Positions 1-11,950 of a DNA stretch of 57,531 nt are shown here, in pieces (position 1 is the first letter of the stretch; the number at the start of each line of letters is the position of its first letter). Origin of the DNA: AC-32 sp036265535 (lineage in GTDB: Bacteria > Actinomycetota > Thermoleophilia > Gaiellales > Gaiellaceae); assembly GCA_036265535.1 (NCBI GenBank), contig DATAOV010000083.1, forward strand, positions 1 through 57,531. The letters run 5' to 3'. The notes under the pieces are model-generated. The model saw only the letters and a program-made list of their open reading frames with translations, was not told the origin of the DNA and did not search any database. Both the position numbers and the translations under genes were made by a program.

Positions 1-1
1 C

Positions 2-1525
2 CCGATCAAGGCCAACTTCATGGAGGGCCTGTCGGTGCTCGAGTACTTCATCTCCACCCACGGCGCCCGCAAGGGCCTCGCGGACACGGCGCTGCGCACG
101 GCCGACTCCGGCTACCTGACGCGGCGCCTGGTCGACGTCTCTCAGGACGTGATCATCCGCGACGCGGACTGCAAGACCAAGGAGCACGTCGACCTACCGC
201 TCCACGTGCCCGAGGGCCTGAACAGGAGCCTGCTCGGGCGCACGCTCGCCGAGGACGTCCACAAGCCGCTCGCCAGCGGGAAGCCGGGCAAGACGGTCGT
301 GGCCGAGAAGGGCACGATCGTGACCAACCCGCTCCTGCTCGAGATCGAGGAGGCGTTCGCCGAGGGTGAAGAGGAGGCGGCGGTGCCGGTCCGCTCGGTG
401 CTGAAGTGCCGCAGCGAGTTCGGCGTCTGCCAGGCCTGTTACGGGATCTTCCTCGCCACCGGCGGGATGTGCGAGGTCGGCGACGCGGTCGGGATCATCG
501 CCGCGCAGTCGATCGGCGAGCCCGGCACGCAGCTGACGATGCGGACCTTCCACACGGGCGGCGTCGCGGGAGCGGACATCACGCACGGCCTCCCGCGCGT
601 GGTCGAGATCTTCGAGGCGCGCAACCCGAAGGGCGCGGCCAAGCTCGCCGAGGTCGGCGGCAAGGTCGAGCTCGAGGACACCGAGCGTGGTCCGAAGATC
701 ACGATCCACACCGACGAGGTAGACGAGAACGGCGAGCCGCTCGAGCCGGTGGCCTACGCGCTGCCGCGCCGCACGCGGATCCTCGTCGAGAACGGTCAGC
801 TGGTCGAGCCGGGCGACGCCCTCCACGAGGGCTCGATCAACCCGGCCGACCTCCTGCGGCTGAAGGGCTCGACGGCGATCGAGCTGTACCTCGTCTCCGA
901 GGTGCAGAAGGTCTACAAGTCGCAGGGCGTCGACATCCACGACAAGCACATCGAGCTGATCGTGCGGCAGATGCTGAAGAAGGTGCGCGTCGAGAACGCA
1001 GGCGACACCGACCTGCTGCCCGGACAGCTCGTCGACCGCGTGGTGCTCGAGCGCGAGAACGCGCGCGTGAAGAAGGAGAAGGGCAAGAAGGAGCAGGCGA
1101 CCTTCGAGCCGCTGATCCTTGGCATCACCAAGGCCTCGCTCGCGACGGAGTCGTTCCTCTCCGCCGCCTCCTTCCAGGAGACGACGAAGGTGCTGACCGA
1201 CGCCTCTATCGAAGGCAAGGTCGACCGGCTCCTGGGCCTGAAGGAGAACGTGATCATCGGCAAGCTGATCCCGGCCGCGACCGGGCTCAAGCGCTACCGC
1301 ATGATCGACATCGGGCCTTCCGAGAAGGTGCCGAAGGAGACGTACGAGCGCGAGGCTCTGCTGGCCGCGCTCGAGGAGATCGGCTCCGACGGCGGCGAAG
1401 GGATCGACCTGGCGAGTCTCGGCCTCGACTTCGGCGGCGAGCCGGAGACGAACGGCGAGGGAACGCCGCGCGAATCGACGGAGGCCGAAGAAGTGCCCGA
1501 AGTCGACACTCCCCTCGACGAATAG
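2..1525 (+). CDS. rpoC: RNA polymerase beta' subunit, C-terminal part (5' end outside window)
   Basis: Largest subunit of RNA polymerase; this is about the last 507 residues, read in frame from base 2 with no start inside the window. The four cysteines of the second beta' zinc site are encoded at 169, 407, 428 and 437 (C, then C-x6-C-x2-C). The trigger-loop region follows as GEPGTQLTMRTFHTGG. The C terminus ends in an acidic, Glu-rich tail, common in actinobacterial beta'. A strong hairpin terminator lies 9 nt after the stop, so the rpoBC transcript probably ends here rather than continuing into the str operon. Identity is certain from sequence; only the 5' part is missing. Confidence 0.98.
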   Translation, partial: PIKANFMEGLSVLEYFISTHGARKGLADTALRTADSGYLTRRLVDVSQDVIIRDADCKTKEHVDLPLHVPEGLNRSLLGRTLAEDVHKPLASGKPGKTVVAEKGTIVTNPLLLEIEEAFAEGEEEAAVPVRSVLKCRSEFGVCQACYGIFLATGGMCEVGDAVGIIAAQSIGEPGTQLTMRTFHTGGVAGADITHGLPRVVEIFEARNPKGAAKLAEVGGKVELEDTERGPKITIHTDEVDENGEPLEPVAYALPRRTRILVENGQLVEPGDALHEGSINPADLLRLKGSTAIELYLVSEVQKVYKSQGVDIHDKHIELIVRQMLKKVRVENAGDTDLLPGQLVDRVVLERENARVKKEKGKKEQATFEPLILGITKASLATESFLSAASFQETTKVLTDASIEGKVDRLLGLKENVIIGKLIPAATGLKRYRMIDIGPSEKVPKETYEREALLAALEEIGSDGGEGIDLASLGLDFGGEPETNGEGTPRESTEAEEVPEVDTPLDE

Positions 1526-1534
1526 CGCACGAAC

Positions 1535-1574
1535 GCAGCGCGGGAGGTGAGAGGCCTCCCGCGCTGCTACTTTT
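1535..1574 (+). terminator. Intrinsic terminator after rpoC
   Basis: A perfect 13-bp stem pairs 1535-1547 (GCAGCGCGGGAGG) with 1555-1567 around a 7-nt loop, followed by TACTTTT at 1568-1574. It begins 9 nt after the rpoC stop and ends 13 nt before the next start codon, so it should close the rpoBC transcript. Confidence 0.85.
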
Positions 1575-1587
1575 GGAACGCCGGGTC

Positions 1588-3318
1588 GTGAAGAAGCTCC
1601 TCCTCATCGCGCTCGCCGCTTGCGCGGCATTTGCGGCCGTTCCACACCGGGCGGAGGCGGGCACGTGCGGCATCTCCGGCAAGGGAACGCTCTGGATCGA
1701 CTTCGCCGACGGCTCGGTGCCGTTCTGGCAGGAGTTCGCCCGCCCGGGCGTGATCGCGGCAGCGGCAAACTTCATCTACCCGCCGCAGCTGCGCGCGCTC
1801 GGGGCGAAGACGATCTACTGGGACATGTACCTGCCGAGGCGGGTGGGCACGCCGCTCGAGCCCTTCGACCCCGCGGTCGTGATCGACCGTGCCAATCGCA
1901 TCTACGACACAGCGACGATGTCGAGCGGCTGCACCCAGCCCATGATCGCCGAGAACGAGCTCAACGGGGCCAACACGCTCACGCCGTGGACCGCGACCAA
2001 CGCGCAGTACCGGCGCAACGTCCTGATCTACGTCCAGACTCTCGCCGCGCGCGGTGCGAAGCCGGTGCTGCTCGTCCCGAGCGTCCCTTACATCGGCGGC
2101 GAGGCCGGGGATTGGTGGCGTCAGGTGTCGAACTACGCCGACATCGTGCGCGAGTCCTACTTTGCGGCGCCGCAGATCGCAAAGCAGGGGCCGGTGATGG
2201 GCAGTCGCACGCTGCGGAACATGTTCCGGAAGCGCATCAGCGAGTTCACGAGCACCGGCATCTCGCCGCGCAAGCTCGGACTGATGCTCGGATTCCACAC
2301 GACACCCGGCTCGGGCGGCCGGGAGCGGGCGCCGCGAGCTGCGTGGCTGGAGGTGACGAAGCTGCAGGCGCTCGCCGCGCGCCAGGTGGCGAAGGAGCTC
2401 AACCTACGCTCGGTCTGGTCCTGGGGCTGGGGAGTCTGGAGCGCGGGGGAGACCGATCCCGACAAGCCTGCCGCCGCGTGCGTCTACCTCTGGGCGCGCT
2501 CGGCCAAGCTCTGCGATGGTCCCGCTGCGGCAGGGACGGGCTTCAACGCCTCGCTCACGCAGGGGCAGCTCGTCTTCCCCCCGGGTGCACGGTGCACGCT
2601 GCTCGGCAAGCAGATCGATTCGACCGCGATCGCCGAGCTGACGCCGGTGACCGGCGACGAGGACGCCGCGTTCACTGCGGCGTTCGCCCGGCTGATCGCC
2701 GGCCTCTACGCGCCGATCAAGGGAAAGCAGGTCTCGGCGGCCGAGAAGGCGGTGGCGGCCGGCAATTTCGGGAGCTATGCCCGCTACCGGGCGGCGCTGG
2801 CCAAGGCCCACGCGAGCCCGAGGGCGGCCCGCGGTGTGATCGCCGACGAGCTGCGCCGAGCGCAGATCGAGGCTCGGATGCACGTGCCGAACCCGTCCTC
2901 GGATGATGTCCAGGCCTACTACGACTCCTACCTCCAGAGCGACGCCCGCCTGATCGAGACGAAGGCTCCGGCGCCGTGGCTCGGCAACCGCCGCCGCGGC
3001 TTCGCCCTCGCGTCCAACTCGCCGCCGCAGCTGTTCTCGATTCCGGAGGGCAAGTGGCTGAAGGTGCGGACGATGACGGGCACGTACGACGTCCGGGCCG
3101 TCGACCCCGCAGTTCCGATCGGGGCGCTGCCGTTCGGACTCGTCCGGCCTGCGCTCGTCGCGGCACTGAAGGCGCTCGGCCGTGAGGAGCGCTACGACAG
3201 CTGGCTGCTGGGAAGGCAGAAGGCCTTCGTCGAGCAGGCGACGTGCCGCAACGACCAGCTTCCGACGCCCGGCGTCGTGCCGCTCACGGACTACCTGCCG
3301 TTCCTCTCGGCGGGCTAG
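1588..3318 (+). CDS. Exported protein of unknown function
   Basis: A 576-residue protein starting at GTG 1588, chosen because it opens a classical signal peptide (Lys-Lys, then a Leu/Ala-rich core, ending near AEAGTCG). The body has a glycosidase-like look (TLWIDFADGS near the mature N terminus, and a Trp-rich WSWGWGVW segment around residue 275), but I cannot assign a known family. The last 100 or so residues (DDVQAYYDSYLQSD ... REERYDSWLLGRQ ... CRNDQLP) recall C-terminal segments of exported foldase-like (SurA/parvulin-type) actinobacterial proteins, without a clear catalytic domain. It has no long promoter region, since the rpoC terminator sits 13 nt upstream; low read-through or a promoter inside rpoC is possible. 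Its stop shares CTAG with the convergent diguanylate cyclase gene. Confidence 0.8.
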   Translation: MKKLLLIALAACAAFAAVPHRAEAGTCGISGKGTLWIDFADGSVPFWQEFARPGVIAAAANFIYPPQLRALGAKTIYWDMYLPRRVGTPLEPFDPAVVIDRANRIYDTATMSSGCTQPMIAENELNGANTLTPWTATNAQYRRNVLIYVQTLAARGAKPVLLVPSVPYIGGEAGDWWRQVSNYADIVRESYFAAPQIAKQGPVMGSRTLRNMFRKRISEFTSTGISPRKLGLMLGFHTTPGSGGRERAPRAAWLEVTKLQALAARQVAKELNLRSVWSWGWGVWSAGETDPDKPAAACVYLWARSAKLCDGPAAAGTGFNASLTQGQLVFPPGARCTLLGKQIDSTAIAELTPVTGDEDAAFTAAFARLIAGLYAPIKGKQVSAAEKAVAAGNFGSYARYRAALAKAHASPRAARGVIADELRRAQIEARMHVPNPSSDDVQAYYDSYLQSDARLIETKAPAPWLGNRRRGFALASNSPPQLFSIPEGKWLKVRTMTGTYDVRAVDPAVPIGALPFGLVRPALVAALKALGREERYDSWLLGRQKAFVEQATCRNDQLPTPGVVPLTDYLPFLSAG

Positions 3319-4481
3319 CCGGCCTCGGCCTCGATCCGAGGCGCCTCCACGACCTGCCCCTTGCCGAGCTCCTTGGCGCGGTAGAGCGCCTCGTCCGCCC
3401 GCTCGAAGAACGCGGTCGGGTCATCGCCGGGCTTGAGCTCCGCGATGCCCGCCGAGACGAAGAGCCGCCCGGCCTGCCCGACGGGGCGCGAGGAGATCGC
3501 ACCGCGGAGCCGGTGGTAGAGCTGGTCGGCGTCGTCGGTCGAGGCCTCCGGGAGGACGACCGCGAACTCGTCGCCTCCGACCCGGCAGGCGATGTCGGCC
3601 GATCGAACCGCTTCCCGCACCCGCTCGGCGGTCTCCGCGAGCACCGTGTCTCCGGAGAGATGGCCGATGCGGTCGTTGATCGCCTTGAAGTCGTCCAGGT
3701 CGAAGATGATCAATGCCAGCCGGCGCTCGTAGCGCTGCGCACGCGCCACCTCGCGCGCCAGGGTCTCGTGGAAGTAGCGGCGGTTGTGGAGCCCGGTGAG
3801 GGCGTCGAGATCGGCGAGTCGACGCGCCTCGCGGAAGCGACGGGCGTTCTCGATCGCGGGGCCCGCGCGCCTGGACAGCTCCTCGAGCTCCCGAATCATC
3901 TCCTCCTCGAAGCGGAACGAGGGCGAGCGGCTGTAGATCGCGATGAACCCGATGGTGCCGGTCTCACCGGGAACGGGCACGGCCAGGCCGGAGTGAACCA
4001 GTTCCTCGCCTTCCAGCGCCGACGGGTACCGGTAGGCGATCGAGATCGCGCGCGCCTCGTGCCCGTTGGGCGGGCCGGAGATCGCCTGACGCCGCGCCTC
4101 CTCGTCGGAAAGGCCCATCGTGGCGACGATCGGCTTGTCGGCGTTTTGGATCGAGACGAGCGCTGCGTCGGCGCCCGGGACCGCACCACCGGCCTCGAGT
4201 GTGCGCGCCAGCACCTCCTCGAGGTCGATCGAGCTCCCGAGCTCGTTCAGGAAACGGTTTCGCCTGCCCTCTTCCCGCATCCGCTCGAGGGCATCGGCCA
4301 GCTCCTGAACCAGCGACTCCATGCGGATGTTCAGCTGGGCGACGAGGGCCACGACGTCCTGCCGGCTGCTCCTGCGCCTCCGCGTCCGCGCAACGGCGAC
4401 GACTGCCACCAGCACGAGCGTCGCCAGCGCCGCGCCGACCGCGACGAAGACGGTGGTAGCCGTCAATACCTCAGCGATCAT
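3315..4481 (-). CDS. Membrane-anchored GAF-GGDEF diguanylate cyclase
   Basis: A 388-residue protein predicted to make cyclic di-GMP from two GTP at the inner face of the membrane. Residues 5-31 form one transmembrane helix, followed by a basic stop-transfer stretch and a coiled coil (about 40-75). Next come a GAF-like sensor (about 78-215) and a GGDEF domain (about 225-380). The active-site motif is intact, GGDEF at 302-306, and an inhibitory I-site RxxD (RSAD, 293-296) lies exactly five residues before it, so product feedback is likely. The ATG at 4481 has a GGGAG ribosome site. It reads away from the str operon and converges on the exported gene, sharing a CTAG stop overlap. The GAF ligand cannot be told from sequence. 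Confidence 0.93.
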   Translation of the reverse strand: MIAEVLTATTVFVAVGAALATLVLVAVVAVARTRRRRSSRQDVVALVAQLNIRMESLVQELADALERMREEGRRNRFLNELGSSIDLEEVLARTLEAGGAVPGADAALVSIQNADKPIVATMGLSDEEARRQAISGPPNGHEARAISIAYRYPSALEGEELVHSGLAVPVPGETGTIGFIAIYSRSPSFRFEEEMIRELEELSRRAGPAIENARRFREARRLADLDALTGLHNRRYFHETLAREVARAQRYERRLALIIFDLDDFKAINDRIGHLSGDTVLAETAERVREAVRSADIACRVGGDEFAVVLPEASTDDADQLYHRLRGAISSRPVGQAGRLFVSAGIAELKPGDDPTAFFERADEALYRAKELGKGQVVEAPRIEAEAG

Positions 4482-4649
4482 CTCCCGCGTCTTGCCCTCC
4501 GCCCTGCCCGGTGTGATCCCTGGAGGCGCCGGGCGTTCTCACTGTAATCGCCTTCAGGGCCGGGGGCTATGATTCGCAAACGGTAAAAAGTGGTCGAGCG
4601 GATAACACGAGAGCCGGGCGATTCCGTGCAGCCATGCCCGTTTGGCCGT

Positions 4650-4679
4650 TTGACGCTGGGGGGTCGGCTTCGCTACCAT
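4650..4679 (+). promoter_or_regulatory. str operon promoter
   Basis: TTGACG at 4650-4655 and TACCAT at 4674-4679 are separated by 18 nt, a good housekeeping-sigma promoter. Transcription should start near 4686, about 68 nt before the rpsL ATG. It is the only strong promoter I see before the run of ribosomal protein genes. Confidence 0.7.
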
Positions 4680-4687
4680 CGTCCCTC

Positions 4688-4721
4688 GGTTGGCAGGGGC
4701 CCAGCCCCTTGGCCAACCTTT
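4688..4721 (+). promoter_or_regulatory. 5'-terminal leader hairpin of the str operon
   Basis: GGTTGGC AGGGGC (4688-4700) pairs with GCCCCT and GCCAACC (4704-4709 and 4712-4718) around a CCA loop: 13 bp with one TG bulge, followed by TTTGTTGTGT. It begins two or three bases after the predicted transcription start, so it forms at the very 5' end of the mRNA. It could be an attenuator or an mRNA-stabilising cap; the T-tract is short and interrupted. Confidence 0.6.
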
Positions 4722-4753
4722 GTTGTGTCCGCCCCTCATCACGTAAGGAATAC

Positions 4754-5125
4754 ATGCCGACCGTAAATCAGCTGGTCCGGAAGGGCAGGGTCTCGCCGCC
4801 GGCGAAGATGAAGACCCCTGCGCTTCGCGGCGCACCGCAGAAGCGCGGCGTCTGCACGCGCGTGTACACGACCACGCCGAAGAAGCCGAACTCGGCTCTG
4901 CGGAAGGTCGCGCGCGTCCGCCTGACCAACGGCATGGAGGTCGGCGCCTACATCCCGGGCGAGGGGCACAACCTGCAGGAGCACTCGGTCGTCCTCGTCC
5001 GTGGAGGCCGCGTCAAGGACCTGCCGGGCTTCCGGTACAAGGTGATCCGCGGCGGTCTCGACGCCTCCGGCGTCGGCGAGCGCCGGCAGGGGCGCTCGAA
5101 GTACGGCGCCAAGAAGGGCTCCTAA
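4754..5125 (+). CDS. rpsL: 30S ribosomal protein S12
   Basis: S12 sits at the decoding centre of the small subunit and affects accuracy. The 123-residue product has the full family length and starts MPTVNQLVRKGR. It contains the TTPKKPNSA loop and the conserved GRVKDLPGFRYK region near the C terminus. Lys at the classical streptomycin-resistance positions (TPKKPNS and GRVKDLPG) looks wild type. The ATG at 4754 follows TAAGGAA as ribosome site; an in-frame upstream ATG at 4634 lies before the promoter and is rejected. It is the first gene of the str operon, and its TAA overlaps the rpsG ATG (TAATG). Confidence 0.99.
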   Translation: MPTVNQLVRKGRVSPPAKMKTPALRGAPQKRGVCTRVYTTTPKKPNSALRKVARVRLTNGMEVGAYIPGEGHNLQEHSVVLVRGGRVKDLPGFRYKVIRGGLDASGVGERRQGRSKYGAKKGS

Positions 5126-5595
5126 TGCCGCGCCGGGCCACCATTCAGCCCCGGCCGTTGGAGCCGGATCCCGTCTACAGCTCGCGCCTCGTCACCCAGG
5201 TGATCAACAAGGTGATGACCGCCGGCAAGAAGTCGACCGCCGAGTCGATCGTCTACCGGGCCATGGACCGGATCGGCGAGCAGACCGGCAAGCCGCCGGT
5301 CGAAGTGCTGGAGCAGGCGATCAAGACCGTGACTCCGGTGCTCGAGGTGCGCTCGCGCCGCGTCGGCGGGGCGAACTACCAGGTGCCCGTCGAGGTGCCG
5401 CAGCGTCGAGCGCGGACGCTCGCCGTGCGCTGGCTCGTCCAGTTCGCGCGCGATCGGCGCGAGAAGCAGATGCACGACAAGCTCGCCGCCGAGATCCTCG
5501 ACGCGCTCAACCAGCAGGGCGGTGCGTTCAAGCGCAAGGACGACCTCTACCGGATGGCGCAGGCCAACAAGGCCTTCGCGCACTACAGGTGGTAA
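5125..5595 (+). CDS. rpsG: 30S ribosomal protein S7
   Basis: S7 nucleates assembly of the 30S head and contacts E-site tRNA. The 156-residue protein matches the usual bacterial length, starts MPRRATIQPRP, and carries VTQVINKVMTAGKKSTAE and the family-typical VGGANYQVPVEV segment. It ends NKAFAHYRW, the expected C terminus. Its start overlaps the rpsL stop by one base, so translation is coupled. In other bacteria S7 represses the str operon by binding between rpsL and rpsG; here that junction has no spacer, so such a site would have to lie elsewhere. Confidence 0.99.
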   Translation: MPRRATIQPRPLEPDPVYSSRLVTQVINKVMTAGKKSTAESIVYRAMDRIGEQTGKPPVEVLEQAIKTVTPVLEVRSRRVGGANYQVPVEVPQRRARTLAVRWLVQFARDRREKQMHDKLAAEILDALNQQGGAFKRKDDLYRMAQANKAFAHYRW

Positions 5596-5603
5596 CCGGG
5601 ACC

Positions 5604-7691
<2,088 letters not shown>

Positions 7692-7707
7692 GCAACCGGA
7701 GGAGAGA

Positions 7708-8898
<1,191 letters not shown>

Positions 8899-8908
8899 GG
8901 GAGCGCCG

Positions 8909-9217
8909 GTGCCGCAGAACAAGATCCGCATCCGCCTCAAGGGCTACGACCACCAGCAGCTGGACAAGTCCGCGAGCCAGATCGTGGAAACCGCTCAGCG
9001 CACCGGCGCGACCATCACCGGGCCAGTGCCCCTGCCTACCGAGAAGAACGTCTACTGCGTGATCCGGAGCCCGTTCAAGGACAAGGACTCGCGGGAGCAT
9101 TTCGAGGTGCGCACGCACAAGCGCCTGATCGACATCCACTCGCCCACGCCGAAGACGGTCGACTCGCTGATGCGGCTCGATCTCCCGGCCGGCGTCGACA
9201 TCGAGATCAAGCTGTGA
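8909..9217 (+). CDS. rpsJ: 30S ribosomal protein S10
   Basis: S10 is a 30S head protein and also a partner of NusB in antitermination. The 102-residue product starts at GTG 8909 (MPQNKIRIRLKGYDHQQLD) and contains the long loop with TGPVPLPTEKNVYCVIRSP. It ends LPAGVDIEIKL, as usual. A GGGAG site precedes the GTG. It opens the S10 cluster immediately behind tuf, the common actinobacterial arrangement, and lies 7 nt before rplC. Confidence 0.99.
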   Translation: MPQNKIRIRLKGYDHQQLDKSASQIVETAQRTGATITGPVPLPTEKNVYCVIRSPFKDKDSREHFEVRTHKRLIDIHSPTPKTVDSLMRLDLPAGVDIEIKL

Positions 9218-9224
9218 GGCCCGA

Positions 9225-9851
9225 GTGAAAGGCATCATCGGCAGGAAGCTCGGCATGACCCAGGTCTTCGACGCGGAGACCGGGCGGGTGACCCCCGTGA
9301 CCGTGATCGAGGCAGGACCGTGCCCGATCGTGAGGGTCAAGACGGTGGACTCGGACGGCTACGAGGCCGTCCAGCTCGCGTTCGACAAGGTTCCGGAGCG
9401 CAAGATCTCCAGGGCCGAGCGCGGCCACCTCGGCCAGATCGAGCCGCACCGGCGCCTGGTCGAGTTCCGCGGGACGACCGAGCTGACCGAAGGTGAGTCG
9501 ATCACCGTCGAGGCCTTCGAACCCGGCGAAGCGATCAAGGTTTCCGGAATCGGGATCGGCAAGGGCTTCGCCGGCACGATCAAACGGCACAACTTCAGCC
9601 GCGGCCCCGTCTCGCACGGCTCGCACAACATCCGCAAACCGGGCTCGATCGGCGCGTCCGCCACGCCCTCGCGTGTCTTCAAGGGCGTGCGGATGGCGGG
9701 TCGCATGGGCGGCAAGCGGGTTACGCAAGTTGGGCTGACGGTGCACGAGGTCGACCCGGAGCGGAACCTGCTTCTGGTCAAGGGCGCAGTGCCCGGGCCC
9801 AAGAACGGGTTCGTCGAGGTCAGGGAGGACAAGAATCGTGGCCGCGCCTAA
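9225..9851 (+). CDS. rplC: 50S ribosomal protein L3
   Basis: L3 starts assembly of the large subunit and reaches the peptidyl transferase centre. The 208-residue product begins at GTG 9225 (MKGIIGRKLGMTQVFD), the canonical start. It contains the central extension with SHGSHNIRKPGSIG and the GRMGGKRVT loop, and ends VPGPKNGFVEVRED plus a short basic tail. Its 3' end overlaps the rplD start by 14 nt, so the two are translationally coupled. Confidence 0.98.
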   Translation: MKGIIGRKLGMTQVFDAETGRVTPVTVIEAGPCPIVRVKTVDSDGYEAVQLAFDKVPERKISRAERGHLGQIEPHRRLVEFRGTTELTEGESITVEAFEPGEAIKVSGIGIGKGFAGTIKRHNFSRGPVSHGSHNIRKPGSIGASATPSRVFKGVRMAGRMGGKRVTQVGLTVHEVDPERNLLLVKGAVPGPKNGFVEVREDKNRGRA

Positions 9852-10467
9852 GGCGCCTCTGCTCGACAAAGCCGGGAAGTCGGCGAAGAGCCTCACGCTC
9901 GAGAAGGCCGTCTTCGGCGTGGAGCCGAAGGCGCACCTGGTGCACGAGACCGTGCGTGCCGAGCTGAACGCCGCCCGCGCGGGAACGCGCGGGGCGAAGA
10001 GCCGCGGCCTCGTCGCCGGCGGTCGCGCCAAGCCGTGGCGCCAGAAGGGCACAGGCCGCGCGCGCGCGGGCACGACCCGCGCTCCGCATTGGACCGGCGG
10101 TGGCCTCGCGTTCCCGCCGACGATGCGCAGCTTCGACGGGAAGGTCAACCGCAAGGCCCGTCGTGCCGCGCTCCGCAGCGTCCTCTCGGCGCATGCACAG
10201 GCCGGCACGCTCGCCGTACTGGATCCGGGGGTGTTCGACGCCCCCTCCACGAAGGCCGCGGCCGACCTCGTCGACGCCTGGGGCAAGGACGCGCCGCTGC
10301 TCGTCGTGGCCCAGCCGGAGGACGAGGCGCTGATCAAGTCCTTCCGCAACCTCGAGCGCGTGGAGATCACGGTCCCGAGCGAGCTCGAGGTGCGCCACCT
10401 CGTGCGCGCGAGCTCGCTGCTCATCAGCGAGCCGGCGCTCGAGCAGGTGCAGGGGAGGGCGAGTTGA
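9838..10467 (+). CDS. rplD: 50S ribosomal protein L4
   Basis: L4 lines the nascent peptide tunnel; in enterobacteria it also represses the S10 operon. The 209-residue product from GTG 9838 has the conserved tunnel loop with GRAKPWRQKGTGRARAG and SPHW-like TRAPHWTGGGLAF. It overlaps rplC by 14 nt and rplW by 4 nt (TTGA). The first residues are Ala/Lys-rich (AAPKAPLLDKAGKS), slightly longer than usual. No leader for L4-mediated attenuation is visible, because rpsJ directly follows tuf. Confidence 0.98.
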   Translation: MAAPKAPLLDKAGKSAKSLTLEKAVFGVEPKAHLVHETVRAELNAARAGTRGAKSRGLVAGGRAKPWRQKGTGRARAGTTRAPHWTGGGLAFPPTMRSFDGKVNRKARRAALRSVLSAHAQAGTLAVLDPGVFDAPSTKAAADLVDAWGKDAPLLVVAQPEDEALIKSFRNLERVEITVPSELEVRHLVRASSLLISEPALEQVQGRAS

Positions 10468-10759
10468 GCCTCCATCCGAACGAGGTCCTGCTCGCGCCCG
10501 TGGTCTCCGAGAAGAGCTACGGAATGATCGAGGACCGCAAGTACTCGTTCCGGGTCCACCCGGATGCGCACAAGACCCAGATCCGTCAGGCCGTCGAGGA
10601 GCTCTTCGGCGTGAACGTGATCGCCGTCAATGTGATCAAGGTCCAGTCGAAGCCGAAGCGGCGCGGGCTGATCCGCGGCCGCAAGCCCGGGTGGAAGAAG
10701 GCGATCGTCCAGCTCCGCCAGGGTGAGTCGATCGAGATCTTCGAGGGGGCTCAGGCGTA

Positions 10760-10760
<1 letters not shown>
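10464..10760 (+). CDS. rplW: 50S ribosomal protein L23
   Basis: L23 sits at the tunnel exit and is the docking site for trigger factor and SRP. The 98-residue protein starts at TTG 10464 (MSLHPNEVLLAPVVSEKS), overlapping the rplD TGA in TTGA. The TTG is preferred because it gives the normal N terminus and follows GGGGAGGGCGAG. Conserved elements include YSFRVHPDAHKTQIRQAVE, FGVNVIAVNV and GRKPGWKKAIV. Its stop overlaps the rplB GTG by one base. Confidence 0.97.
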
Positions 10761-11602
<842 letters not shown>

Positions 11603-11666
11603 TGGAATCCGCGCAGACTCCGGCCCGGTCTCCGGGTCACGAGATGTGGTCGAGAGGAGAAGAAGC

Positions 11667-11948
11667 TTGAGCAGGTCTAGCAAGAAAGGGCCGTTCGTGG
11701 AGGAGCGGCTTCTGAACCGTGTCCAGGGCATGAACGAATCCGGGTCGAAGCAGATGATCCGGACCTGGTCGCGCTCGTCGACTGTCTTCCCGGAGATGGT
11801 CGGCCACACGATCGCGGTCCACGACGGCCGCAAGCACGTGCCCGTCTTCATCACCGAGCAGATGGTCGGGCACAAGCTTGGCGAGTTCGCTCCCACGCGG
11901 ACTTTCCGCGGCCATTCCGGCGACCGCAAGACGGAGGTCAAGCGCTAG
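11667..11948 (+). CDS. rpsS: 30S ribosomal protein S19
   Basis: S19 is a 30S head protein that contacts S13 and the 50S subunit. I start it at TTG 11667 because MSRSSKKGPFVEERLL is the canonical N terminus and GAGAGGAGAAG lies just upstream; an in-frame GTG at 11646 would add seven residues. The 93-residue product has the family core MVGHTIAVHDGRKHVPVFIT and KLGEFAPTRTFRGHSG. It is 2 nt from rplV. Confidence 0.98.
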   Translation: MSRSSKKGPFVEERLLNRVQGMNESGSKQMIRTWSRSSTVFPEMVGHTIAVHDGRKHVPVFITEQMVGHKLGEFAPTRTFRGHSGDRKTEVKR

Positions 11949-11950
11949 CG

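Noticed and set aside
406..1587. Upstream extension of the exported protein's frame into rpoC
   Set aside because: The sequence before GTG 1588 is Arg-rich shadow of rpoC, and a terminator lies between. The signal peptide starts exactly at 1588.
11603..11666. The rplB-rpsS spacer as a fifth member of the structured spacer family
   Set aside because: It has a small CCCGG-TCT-CCGGG hairpin but lacks the GATG...GTCC core and the second hairpin.
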